Source of the DNA: Jezberella montanilacus
GTDB lineage: Bacteria; Pseudomonadota; Gammaproteobacteria; Burkholderiales; Burkholderiaceae_B
DNA: 64,000 nucleotides
Reading direction: 5' to 3'
Assembly: GCF_003003055.1 (NCBI RefSeq)
Contig: NZ_PVTV01000011.1
Coordinates: 186,001-250,000 of the forward strand
Shown here: piece by piece, positions 46,575 to 54,393 of the stretch
Numbering within the stretch: the first letter of the stretch is position 1
Layout of the letters: the number at the start of each line of letters is the position of its first letter
The notes under the pieces: model-generated
The model's database searches: none
The model's input: only the letters and a program-made list of their open reading frames with translations
What the model was told of the DNA's origin: nothing
Translations under genes and position numbers: made by a program

Positions 46575-48275
46575 TTGAGCCACATCACGCGACGGGAGTT
46601 ACTGAAAGGGGCGGGAGCAGTAGTCGCTACTGCTGCGGTTCATCCCATGCTGCACGCAGCCAGCGGTGATAGCAAGGGTATCGATGCTTCGCGTGTTGGG
46701 TTAGTGATCGGTAACAGCAAATACACCGACAGCCCGCTCAGCAACCCTGTGAACGACGCCAATGCCATTGCTCAACTGTCAGAAGTCATGGGCTTCAAGA
46801 CACAGTGCCTGCTCAATGCTTCGCTCAAGGATATCTCGGCTGCCGTTGAGGCTTATGTAGACGAGTTGCAGCGTCAAAAAGCGGTCGGCTTCTTTTATTA
46901 CGCTGGTCATGGGGTTCAACTCGGCTGGCGCAATTACATCGTGCCCATTGGGGCCAACATCGATCGGCTCGATGATGTCCCCAAACAAGCCTACGAGCTC
47001 AACATCATGCTCGCGGCGCTGACCAAAGCCAAGAACCCGATGAACATCATCATTCTGGATGCCTGCCGGGATAACCCCTTTGGTAAGCGGGTGCTGCCAG
47101 AGCAAAAGGGGCTAAGCCAGTTTGATGCCCCAATCGGGTCACTGCTTAGCTACGCCACCTCACCGGGTAATACTGCCAGCGATGGCTCGGGTGCCAACGG
47201 GTTGTTCACCGAGAATCTGCTGCGGGAGATGAAAGTCCCGCTGACCAAAATTGAAGATGTCTTCAAACGCGTCAGACTGAATGTGCGCTTGCAATCGAAA
47301 GGCGGTCAAATCCCTTGGGAGAGCACGTCACTGGAAGATGACTTTTACTTCATTGCGGACGAGGCGCAGTTCAAGCAAGCTGAGCGAGCGCTCGCACAGG
47401 CAAATGCGAACAAGGCAGCTGAAGCTGTTCCACAAGAGACAGGGACTCTCTTGGCACGTGCAGAAGCTGAGTTCAGCCTGGCAAAACAATCGGTAGAGCA
47501 ACGAATTCAGACCGAACTCTCTGCCTGGGAACAAACACTTGCTAACCCATCAGTGGCCGCACTTGAAGGCTACCTCAAGCGCTATCCTTCAGGTGCTTAC
47601 TCAGAGATTGCAGCTGCGCGCTTGGATGCTCTACTGGCCAAGGCCGGTGAAAAAAAACTCGCTGTGCAATCCACAGACAACAATCCGTACACCAAAGGCA
47701 CTGCTTCAGGTGTGACAAGATATACCGTCGGTGACCAGTTCACCTATACAGATAACGATGGTTACACGAATATCGTCGAAGGGACTTATACAGAGGTCGT
47801 AACGAGTGTTAGTGATACTCAAACAGTATTTGATGATGGCGCCAGAATCGTCGATATGTTGGGCAATGAAGAGAAATCAAAAAGTAACAACTTTGTCTCT
47901 ATCGCTCAGTTTTATCCTAACTCCTACGAACTTGGGAAAACATGGCGGACAAACTTTCGTTACTGGTCGCCCGGGGGTTGGACTGGGAGAAGCGGTTTCC
48001 AACCAGCTAGGACGATCAAAGTCGCCGTGGATTTAAAAGTTGTCGCTCGCGAGTCGATTACAACAAAAGCTGGCACATTTAACGCTTTTAAGATCGTTGG
48101 GTATGGCTTTCGGGGCAATAGCGGCACCACCGTTGAGGTCCGTTATTGGATTGATCCGGAAAGGTGCTCGTATCCGCTGCGTTATGAATGGAACGACGGC
48201 GGCAGCAATGTACCAGGAGGCAAAAATCTGAAGCGAAAAGAGCTGGTGGCCTTTCGGCAGCGGGCAACCGGTTAG
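46575..48275 (+). CDS. Tat-exported caspase-like (C14) peptidase, copy 2
   Basis: A 566-aa paralogue of the preceding gene, 16 bases downstream. TTG start at 46575 with GGGGG upstream. The twin-arginine signal is HITRRELLKGAG. The peptidase domain has His112 (YYAGHGVQL) and Cys164 (ILDACRDNPF). The coiled coil is shorter (about 268-325), then YLKRYPSGAYSEIAAARLD and a C-terminal beta-rich domain with VVARESITTKAGTFNAFKI. The C-terminal domain differs from copy 1 in most positions, including an insert near GGWTGRSGFQPAR, while the peptidase domain is nearly identical. It is probably the last gene of the operon. Confidence 0.82.
   Translation: MSHITRRELLKGAGAVVATAAVHPMLHAASGDSKGIDASRVGLVIGNSKYTDSPLSNPVNDANAIAQLSEVMGFKTQCLLNASLKDISAAVEAYVDELQRQKAVGFFYYAGHGVQLGWRNYIVPIGANIDRLDDVPKQAYELNIMLAALTKAKNPMNIIILDACRDNPFGKRVLPEQKGLSQFDAPIGSLLSYATSPGNTASDGSGANGLFTENLLREMKVPLTKIEDVFKRVRLNVRLQSKGGQIPWESTSLEDDFYFIADEAQFKQAERALAQANANKAAEAVPQETGTLLARAEAEFSLAKQSVEQRIQTELSAWEQTLANPSVAALEGYLKRYPSGAYSEIAAARLDALLAKAGEKKLAVQSTDNNPYTKGTASGVTRYTVGDQFTYTDNDGYTNIVEGTYTEVVTSVSDTQTVFDDGARIVDMLGNEEKSKSNNFVSIAQFYPNSYELGKTWRTNFRYWSPGGWTGRSGFQPARTIKVAVDLKVVARESITTKAGTFNAFKIVGYGFRGNSGTTVEVRYWIDPERCSYPLRYEWNDGGSNVPGGKNLKRKELVAFRQRATG
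46707..47380 (+). repeat. Direct repeat, copy 2 of duplicated caspase domain
   Basis: Second copy of the 674-base block at 44903-45576. Differences are almost all at third codon positions; the single replacement is Thr to Ala after the SAAVE segment. The block boundaries fall inside both genes, which suggests recurrent gene conversion rather than a simple whole-gene duplication. Confidence 0.9.
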
Positions 48276-48324
48276 CGGGATTAACAGCGAGAAAGCCGTG
48301 CGTTAGGAACGAACCAAAATGGGA

Positions 48325-48400
48325 TGGTGGGTCGTGACGGACTCGAACCGCCGACAGCCTCGGTGTAAGCGAGGAACTCTACCAACTGAGTTAACGACCC
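48325..48400 (-). tRNA. tRNA-Val (anticodon UAC)
   Basis: The reverse complement begins GGGTCGTTAACTCAGTTGGT and ends with acceptor ACGACCC, discriminator A and an encoded CCA (48327-48325). The anticodon loop CTTACAC gives UAC (valine GUA/GUN). The T-arm has GGTTCGAGTCC. It is 76 bases long. It stands downstream of hupB on the same strand, after a terminator. Confidence 0.95.
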
Positions 48401-48408
48401 AAAAAAAC

Positions 48409-48446
48409 AAATGCGGTTCGCATTATAGCGAACCGCATTTTTTTCG
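48409..48446. terminator. Intrinsic terminator for hupB, possibly bidirectional
   Basis: A 13-bp perfect stem AAATGCGGTTCGC (48409-48421) / GCGAACCGCATTT (48428-48440) with a 6-base loop. T-rich bases follow on the plus strand, and a run of A upstream gives a U-tract for minus-strand transcription. It lies between hupB and tRNA-Val. Confidence 0.85.
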
Positions 48447-48460
48447 CAACTGACCGTGGT

Positions 48461-48733
48461 TTAGTTAACCGCGTCTTTCAATGCTTTACCTGGGCGAAAC
48501 TTTGGCACTTTTGCTTTTTTGATCTTGATGGCTTCACCGGTGCGTGGATTACGACCAGTGCGAGCGGCGCGAGCTGTCACAGCAAACGTACCGAAACCAA
48601 CCAACGTCACCGTACCGCCTTTTTTAAGGGTGGTTTTAACGGCGGCAATCATCGCATCTAGCGAACGGCCTGCGGCAGCCTTCGAGATATCTGCCTTAGT
48701 GGCAATGTGGTCAATCAGTTCGGTTTTATTCAT
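48461..48733 (-). CDS. hupB: DNA-binding protein HU-beta
   Basis: A 90-aa nucleoid protein. Start [20 protein letters not shown]; the DNA-binding arm shows [22 protein letters not shown] with the intercalating Pro in RNPRTG (about 61-66). C-terminal [15 protein letters not shown] matches HU rather than IHF. It is a single gene with its own terminator; a candidate promoter lies upstream. Confidence 0.95.
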   Translation of the reverse strand: MNKTELIDHIATKADISKAAAGRSLDAMIAAVKTTLKKGGTVTLVGFGTFAVTARAARTGRNPRTGEAIKIKKAKVPKFRPGKALKDAVN

Positions 48734-49031
48734 TTGAGGTTTACCCCTATGTGGTGTTGATGATAAATCTGGCAGAACAAACTACCAACTAAAAACAATC
48801 AGTTTCTGATTACACGACAATCAAAAATTCGATTCGATCTTTCTGAAATGAGATTAGGCCTTTTGTAAAGGCGGCTGTCAAGAAAAAAACAGCGTAAAAG
48901 CCGCATTTTTAGGCGTCATACAAAAAAAAATTTCACAGCACATTGATACACCCACAAAAAATGAGGGATAACGCTTACTCAGACTTGTCACTCTGCCACG
49001 TACAAACCATCGACCACGTCGTTAACGCGTG
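48734..49031. promoter_or_regulatory. AT-rich regulatory region upstream of hupB
   Basis: 298 bases with no supported gene between hupB and metZ, both on the minus strand. A minus-strand TTGACA (48881-48876) with TAATCT (48856-48851) is a candidate hupB promoter, though the 19-base spacer is long. GCGGCT (48871-48876) and AGCCGC (48899-48904) form an inverted repeat around the -35. No clear terminator for metZ was seen. Confidence 0.4.
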
Positions 49032-50267
49032 TCAGCATTTTGCCAAAGCCTGTGCGAAATCATCGATCAAATCTTGTTCGTCTTCGATGCCAACAGATAC
49101 GCGAATCAAACTATCTGCAATACCCATCTGTGCTCTTAAGGCTGGACCCATCTCATAGTAGATCGTGTGCGCTGCGGGCAATGCGAGTGTGCGCGTGTCA
49201 CCGACGTGCGTCGCGAGAATAACAATTTGCAAATGATTCAAAAATTCAAAACAATCAATTCCTTCAACCAGCTCAAGTGCAAACAACATGCTGTAACGAT
49301 TGCCAAATAGCTCTTTAGCACGCTCATGCTGGGGATGGTTAGGTAGCCCCGGATAAGAAACTTTGGCGACACGAGGATGCTCAGCTAAGTAGCGCGTCAA
49401 CGCGTCAGCATTGCGACAAATTTTGTCCATCCTCAGCGCAAGCGTTTCAGCGCCAACCGCGATGCGATGAGCTGCATCTGAGGATAAAGTACCACCCATA
49501 TCGCGCAGCCCTTTTTTCTTGATCTGCGTCAGTCCCCACCCCGTCGCAGGACCTTTTTTGTATACGTCAAGAATGTTGGAAAATGTCGACCAATCGAACA
49601 AGCCCGTATCGGTCAACGATCCGCCTAACGCGTTGGCATGGCCACCAATGTGTTTGGACAATGAATTCATGACAATCGATGCACCGACGGTCTTTGCCTG
49701 AAACAAACACGGAGACGTCACCGTGTTATCAACAATCAGGCAAATATTTTTCGATTGACAGAGCTCGCCAATACCTTTCAGATCAGCCACCTGTGTGCCG
49801 GGGTTGGCGATCGTTTCAGTGAAAACCATTTTGGTGTTGGGCCGGATGGCTGCCGCGACGGCGTCAACATTCGTGGCATCGACCAAGGTGATTTCAATAC
49901 CGAGCAATTGCAGGGTACCAAACAGACTGCTGGTATTGCCGAATATATATTGACTCGCCACCAGATGATCGCCACTTCGCAGGAGCGTTGTGAATAATGC
50001 TGATAAAGCTGCCATGCCTGTCGCAAAGCTTAAGCTGCTGACGCCCGATTCCATGATGGATATTTTTTTGTCCAACGCATCGGTGGTCGGAGTACCCTGA
50101 CGCGAATAGGTGAACCCCGCCTTACCTTGGAATACCGCTGCCAACTCTCGCGAGTCCGCGTATGCGTATTGCGTCGATGGATGTATAGGCTTATGCACTG
50201 CGCCATGTTCAACATCGTTGCGCCGATCTGCGTGCAGAATACTTGTCGTGAACCCGTGTTTTGCCAT
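49032..50267 (-). CDS. Cys/Met metabolism PLP-dependent enzyme (O-succinylhomoserine sulfhydrylase / cystathionine gamma-synthase family)
   Basis: A 411-aa fold-type I PLP enzyme of transsulfuration. Seen: the phosphate-site FATGMAALSALFTTLL, PLP-binding ETIANPGTQVADL and DNTVTSPCLFQ, and the Schiff-base lysine in MNSLSKHIGGH (about 211). C-terminal residues IRVSVGIEDEQDLIDD are typical. The start ATG is at 50267. Whether it is a sulfhydrylase, a cystathionine synthase or a gamma-lyase cannot be settled from motifs alone, so no symbol is given. rlmB is 26 bases upstream on the same strand. Confidence 0.82.
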   Translation of the reverse strand: MAKHGFTTSILHADRRNDVEHGAVHKPIHPSTQYAYADSRELAAVFQGKAGFTYSRQGTPTTDALDKKISIMESGVSSLSFATGMAALSALFTTLLRSGDHLVASQYIFGNTSSLFGTLQLLGIEITLVDATNVDAVAAAIRPNTKMVFTETIANPGTQVADLKGIGELCQSKNICLIVDNTVTSPCLFQAKTVGASIVMNSLSKHIGGHANALGGSLTDTGLFDWSTFSNILDVYKKGPATGWGLTQIKKKGLRDMGGTLSSDAAHRIAVGAETLALRMDKICRNADALTRYLAEHPRVAKVSYPGLPNHPQHERAKELFGNRYSMLFALELVEGIDCFEFLNHLQIVILATHVGDTRTLALPAAHTIYYEMGPALRAQMGIADSLIRVSVGIEDEQDLIDDFAQALAKC

Positions 50268-50293
50268 GATATTTTGATAACCAACAATAAAAA

Positions 50294-51028
50294 TTATTTT
50301 CTTTGCCTGACTGTCTCAAACAAGCAAACGCCAGTCGCCACACTCACGTTCAAACTCTCAACGCTACCCATCATGGGAATATGTGCCAGGATATCGCAGG
50401 TCTCGCGCGTGAGTCGTCGCATGCCTTCTCCCTCGGCGCCCATTACCCAAGCAATATCACCTTTGACGTCGACTTCGTGAATACTTTGAGTAGCCTGGTC
50501 ATCTGTACCAACCAACCAGATGTTGCGCTCTTTAATGTCGCGCATGGTGCGGGCTAAATTGGTAACCATAATATACGGTACCGATTCTGCTGCGCCACAA
50601 GCAACGCGTTGAACGGTTGTGTTCAAGCCGACGGCCCGATCTTTAGGTGCAATCACGGCATGCACGCCCGCTGCGTCAGCTGTGCGAAGACATGCACCTA
50701 AATTATGCGGGTCAGTGACACCATCCAAAATCAATAACAGTGCGGGTGCGGCCAAGGTATCAAGCACCTCATCCAGATCGGCTGCCAGTTTTCTTGGATC
50801 TGCGATCGCAACGACCCCTTGATGACGCGACCCACCGGTTAGACCATCAAGTCTGTCCATACTGACGGGATGCACAGCACAACCGGCGGCATTGGCCTGT
50901 TCGATGAGACTCTGCATGCGTTTGTCTCGACGTGCCGCCTCGACATACAACTCTTTTACTGAAGCAGGTGCTTGCCTGAGGCGAGCGATCACTGCGTGAA
51001 AACCCGCCAGCACTTGTGTTGCAGCCAT
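50294..51028 (-). CDS. rlmB: 23S rRNA (guanosine-2251 2'-O) methyltransferase RlmB
   Basis: SPOUT-class 2'-O-methyltransferase acting on the 23S peptidyl-transferase P-loop. At 244 aa it has an N-terminal L30e-like substrate domain (about 1-75) and a SPOUT domain with the trefoil-knot motifs: [22 protein letters not shown] (motif 1), [13 protein letters not shown] (motif 2) and [21 protein letters not shown] (motif 3). It lies 40 bases after rnr, the same pairing as in E. coli. Confidence 0.94.
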   Translation of the reverse strand: MAATQVLAGFHAVIARLRQAPASVKELYVEAARRDKRMQSLIEQANAAGCAVHPVSMDRLDGLTGGSRHQGVVAIADPRKLAADLDEVLDTLAAPALLLILDGVTDPHNLGACLRTADAAGVHAVIAPKDRAVGLNTTVQRVACGAAESVPYIMVTNLARTMRDIKERNIWLVGTDDQATQSIHEVDVKGDIAWVMGAEGEGMRRLTRETCDILAHIPMMGSVESLNVSVATGVCLFETVRQRK

Positions 51029-51068
51029 GATGAACCCTATGCGATCACTATCCGTCCAACCTCGTCAA

Positions 51069-53558
51069 CTAACGAGGTTTACGGGTAGATTTTTTCACAC
51101 TTGCGCTTTTTCCGCTTCGAGCGCTTCGCGCTGGCGGTCGTGAGTCCATCTTTGCTGTCTTTTTAGCTTCAGCCCGTCGAACCTTAGCGGTTGTTCCCTT
51201 TAACTCGGCTGGCTTGGAAGAGGCTGCTTTTTTTACTCGTCTAAACGGGACCTCTTCAGTACGGTTGGCCTGTTTTCGCAATGACACAAAACTGGTACCC
51301 GCAACGAGCCGGAACTCGATTCGCCGGGCTTCGAGGTCAACTCGAGCTACTTGTACTTGCACTGAGTCGGTCAAGCGATAGCGCATGCCCGTGCGCTCTC
51401 CGCGAAGTTCATGGAGAGATTCGTTGAATTGAAAATACTCAGTACCAAGCTCTGAGACATGCACCATACCTTCAACATGTAGCGTGTCTAAAGTCACAAA
51501 GATGCCAAAACTAGCAACACCAGTGACTTTGCCGCTGAACGTTTCACCGACGCGCTCTTTGACGAACCAGCACTTAAGCCAGGCTTCAACGTCACGCGAG
51601 GCTTCATCTGCGCGACGCTCATTTGCTGATAACAACAAGCCTAGTTTTTCCCAGACATCGTGCTCATGTTCGCTTCGCGTTGCGCCCGGTGCCGATACGT
51701 GGCCCGCAAATTCGGGCTGATATCTTGTCCCTTTCAACAGCGCCTTGATCACCCGATGCGTTAAAAGATCCGGATAGCGACGGATGGGCGACGTAAAGTG
51801 CGTATAAGCTGGGTAAGACAAACCGAAGTGGCCCATGTTGTCTGGGCCGTAAATGGCTTGTTGCATAGAACGTAAACACATCGTTTGCAGAAGCGAGTAA
51901 TCGGGTCTTCCACGCGCCTTATCAAGTAGCTCGCCATAGTCCTTTGCACTGGGATCGGAGCCACCACCTAAGCTTAAACCCAATGTGCGCAAGAACTCGC
52001 GCAAGGAAGTAAGTTTGTCTGGTGTGGGCCCTTCGTGGATACGGTAGAGTCCAATATGCTTACTTCGGAACATAAAGTCGGCAGCGCACGTGTTAGCTGC
52101 GAGCATGCATTCTTCGATCAGACGATGGGCGTCGTTTCGGACCAAGCCGACAATCTGCTCGATTCTGCCCAACTCATTACACAAAATCTTGGTTTCGACG
52201 GTATCAAAGTCGATCGCGCCTCTATCTTTGCGACCTTGGTATAACAGCTGGTAAAGCTGATAGAGATCGTTGATCTGCGGCATGACTTTGGACAGGCTTT
52301 TGGCCATCGGGCCGCTTTGCTGTTGCAAGGACTCCCAGACTTGGTTGTAAGTCGTCCGAGCATGAGAGTAGATAACCGCGTTATAAAACTGATAGGCGCT
52401 GACGGTACCCGCTTTCGCGCCAGTGGCGTTGATGACCATATCGCATACAAGCACTAGACGATCAACGTTAGGGTTTAATGAGCACAACCCATTTGAGAGT
52501 TTCTCGGGCAGCATGGGAATCACGCGTCGAGGAAAGTAAACGCTGGTGCCTCTCTCACGAGCCGCTATATCCAGGGCATCGTCGGGCGTGACGTAATGAC
52601 TAACGTCCGCAATTGCAACAAGCAGTCGCCAGGCTGGGCGCTTTCGACCTGCGGTACCCAGATCGATCTGCTCTGCGTACACCGCATCGTCAAAGTCGCG
52701 AGCGTCTTCGCCATCGATCGTTATAAACGGCACGTCGCGCAAGTCGACGCGATCCTTCAAATCAGTTCGCCTAACCGTGTCTGGTAGTTTTTCAGTCTGA
52801 CGAAGTGCTGCCTCACTAAAATCAACTGGCACATCAAATTTGCGAACGGCAATTTCGATCTCCATGCCAGGATCATCGATTTCACCGAGAATCTCAGCCA
52901 CTCGCCCCAAAGGCTGTGAGTGTCGAGTCGGCTGTTCGATAATGTCAACCGAGACCACTTGACCGTGCTGCGCCCCACCCGTATCACCCGGAGGAATCAA
53001 AACGTCATGCTTGATACGCTGATCTTCCGGCACCACAATGGTCAATCCGCGTTCGTTCAAGAAACGCCCGACCAAGCGATTCGTTCTGCGCTCAATCACC
53101 TCGACAATGGTGCCTTCTGGTTTACCGCGATATTCGCCACTGGGCTTAACCAAAACGCGATCGCCGTGCAGCACCTTTAACATTTCGCGTGGCGACAAAA
53201 AGATGTCAGGCCCACCGCCGTCTCTGACTAAAAAGCCAAAACCGTCACGGTGACCTTGTACCCGTCCCGCAACGAAATCAAGCTTGTTTGCCAAGAGCAG
53301 CAAGCCCTTACGGTTGGGCAGCAGTTGGCCATCGCGCTCCATTGCGGCGAGTCTGCGGTCAAAGCCAATGCGGGTCTCGTCCCGATCAGCACCCATGTGG
53401 ATGGCTAGCTCATCTGCAGACAAGGGCGCAGCTGATTTGCGCAAGGTCTCGAGAATTTGCTCGCGACTGGGCACATCGGGATCGAAATCTGCCGGAAGCT
53501 CAGGGGTGCCGTTGGTTGCTCGGATTTTCTTTGCTGGGTGAGGTGGGCGATTTGCCAA
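51069..53558 (-). CDS. rnr: Ribonuclease R
   Basis: Processive 3'-5' exoribonuclease able to degrade structured RNA. The 829-aa protein has an N-terminal winged-helix domain (about 30-90), two cold-shock/OB domains (about 93-240), the RNB catalytic domain with the metal-binding aspartates in TIDGEDARDFDDAVY (about 283-297), an S1 domain (about 660-745, GVASFGIFVTLDTLHVEGMVHVSELG) and a Lys/Arg/Ser-rich basic tail (about 765-829). Upstream of rlmB; a divergent promoter-like element overlaps its 5' end. Confidence 0.95.
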   Translation of the reverse strand: MANRPPHPAKKIRATNGTPELPADFDPDVPSREQILETLRKSAAPLSADELAIHMGADRDETRIGFDRRLAAMERDGQLLPNRKGLLLLANKLDFVAGRVQGHRDGFGFLVRDGGGPDIFLSPREMLKVLHGDRVLVKPSGEYRGKPEGTIVEVIERRTNRLVGRFLNERGLTIVVPEDQRIKHDVLIPPGDTGGAQHGQVVSVDIIEQPTRHSQPLGRVAEILGEIDDPGMEIEIAVRKFDVPVDFSEAALRQTEKLPDTVRRTDLKDRVDLRDVPFITIDGEDARDFDDAVYAEQIDLGTAGRKRPAWRLLVAIADVSHYVTPDDALDIAARERGTSVYFPRRVIPMLPEKLSNGLCSLNPNVDRLVLVCDMVINATGAKAGTVSAYQFYNAVIYSHARTTYNQVWESLQQQSGPMAKSLSKVMPQINDLYQLYQLLYQGRKDRGAIDFDTVETKILCNELGRIEQIVGLVRNDAHRLIEECMLAANTCAADFMFRSKHIGLYRIHEGPTPDKLTSLREFLRTLGLSLGGGSDPSAKDYGELLDKARGRPDYSLLQTMCLRSMQQAIYGPDNMGHFGLSYPAYTHFTSPIRRYPDLLTHRVIKALLKGTRYQPEFAGHVSAPGATRSEHEHDVWEKLGLLLSANERRADEASRDVEAWLKCWFVKERVGETFSGKVTGVASFGIFVTLDTLHVEGMVHVSELGTEYFQFNESLHELRGERTGMRYRLTDSVQVQVARVDLEARRIEFRLVAGTSFVSLRKQANRTEEVPFRRVKKAASSKPAELKGTTAKVRRAEAKKTAKMDSRPPARSARSGKSASVKKSTRKPR

Positions 53559-53579
53559 AGTGTGAATCTCGTCTATAAT
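53552..53579 (+). promoter_or_regulatory. Strong sigma-70-like promoter toward tRNA-Leu
   Basis: TTGCCA (53552-53557), 16-base spacer, TATAAT (53574-53579, exact -10 consensus). It points away from rnr. The tRNA-Leu gene begins 158 bases further on, so the transcript would have a long 5' leader. A TTGACA at 53618-53623 could be a second, closer promoter, though I see no clear -10 for it. Confidence 0.5.
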
Positions 53580-53737
53580 TGAGGGCTTGCTTGCGGTGCA
53601 CCAACTGGGGCGCTCGATTGACAGTATGCCGATCGCAATATTGTCAGTAAGCTTGAGTATACGAGTTTAAGTATTAAAGTTAAGTGCAAGGTCAGTACAA
53701 GATAAGTAGGCGCAACTAAAAGAGCGAATACTGCAAG

Positions 53738-53822
53738 GCCCAGGTGGCGGAATTGGTAGACGCGCACGGTTCAGGTCCGTGTGCCGCAAGGTGTGGAGGT
53801 TCGAGTCCTCTCCTGGGCACCA
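53738..53822 (+). tRNA. tRNA-Leu (anticodon CAG)
   Basis: Begins GCCCAGGTGGCGGAATTGGT and ends CCTGGGC, discriminator A (53819) and encoded CCA (53820-53822). The anticodon loop TTCAGGT gives CAG, reading the major leucine codon CUG. The long variable arm is as expected for class II. T-arm GGTTCGAGTCC. Lies alone, followed by the convergent GNAT gene. Confidence 0.96.
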
Positions 53823-53855
53823 CTAAAGTTTAAAGCATAAGGCATGGCACGCTGC

Positions 53856-54317
53856 TCATGCGACGGGATCAAGCCGCATTGTCATTTTTACATGCGGGAT
53901 GTCAGCTTCCAAAAACTCACCCCCTTCTGCGATAAAACCGTGTCTGACATAAAAGTTGGTTGCATGAACTTGCGCATGCAAGATCGCCAACGGGTGACCT
54001 CGTTTGCGCGCTTCGCTGACCAGCGCAGAGAGAACGGCGCTGCCCACGTGCTGTTTGCGTGCGTGCAAATGAACAGCCATTCGACCGATATGACCGTCGG
54101 GCAATAATCTACCAGTCGCGACTGCGTTATTTTGGCCATCGTATGCAACCGCGTGCAAGCACAGCTCGTCCATCTCATCGACCTCTTCATCCAATGGCAC
54201 GCCCTGCTCAACCACGAATACCGCCTCCCTAATTGGCATGGCATCGGCCTTGAATGCCTGCCAGTCACCCACTCTTACCGACACTTCTATGTTGTTCACG
54301 CTCGACCTCTTCTTCAC
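53856..54317 (-). CDS. GNAT family N-acetyltransferase (ElaA/YjcF type)
   Basis: A 153-aa acetyl-CoA-dependent acyltransferase. GNAT features: REAVFVVEQGVPLDEEVDEMD (about 31-51, typical of the ElaA/YjcF subgroup), the beta4 strand ATGRLLPDGHIGRMAVH and the acetyl-CoA loop KQHVGSAVLSALVSEARKRGH (a Q-x-x-V-G-S form in place of the usual Q/R-x-x-G-x-G/A). The conserved HAQVHATNFYVRHGF segment follows. The acceptor is unknown. It stands alone on the minus strand, 33 bases after tRNA-Leu. Confidence 0.83.
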   Translation of the reverse strand: MKKRSSVNNIEVSVRVGDWQAFKADAMPIREAVFVVEQGVPLDEEVDEMDELCLHAVAYDGQNNAVATGRLLPDGHIGRMAVHLHARKQHVGSAVLSALVSEARKRGHPLAILHAQVHATNFYVRHGFIAEGGEFLEADIPHVKMTMRLDPVA

Positions 54318-54393
54318 CTGGCTGGCTTCGAGACATCAAAACCAACAATCATCTGTTAAATTTGCCTCAAATATAACTGCATAAGAGGCACTT

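Noticed and set aside
44903-47380. The caspase repeat as an assembly duplication
   Set aside because: The two copies differ at about 23 positions, nearly all silent, and each is joined to its own distinct signal peptide and C-terminal domain, so it is a real paralogue pair.
49032-50267. Naming the PLP enzyme metZ, metB or mgl specifically
   Set aside because: The motifs are shared by several transsulfuration enzymes and the neighbours do not decide between them.
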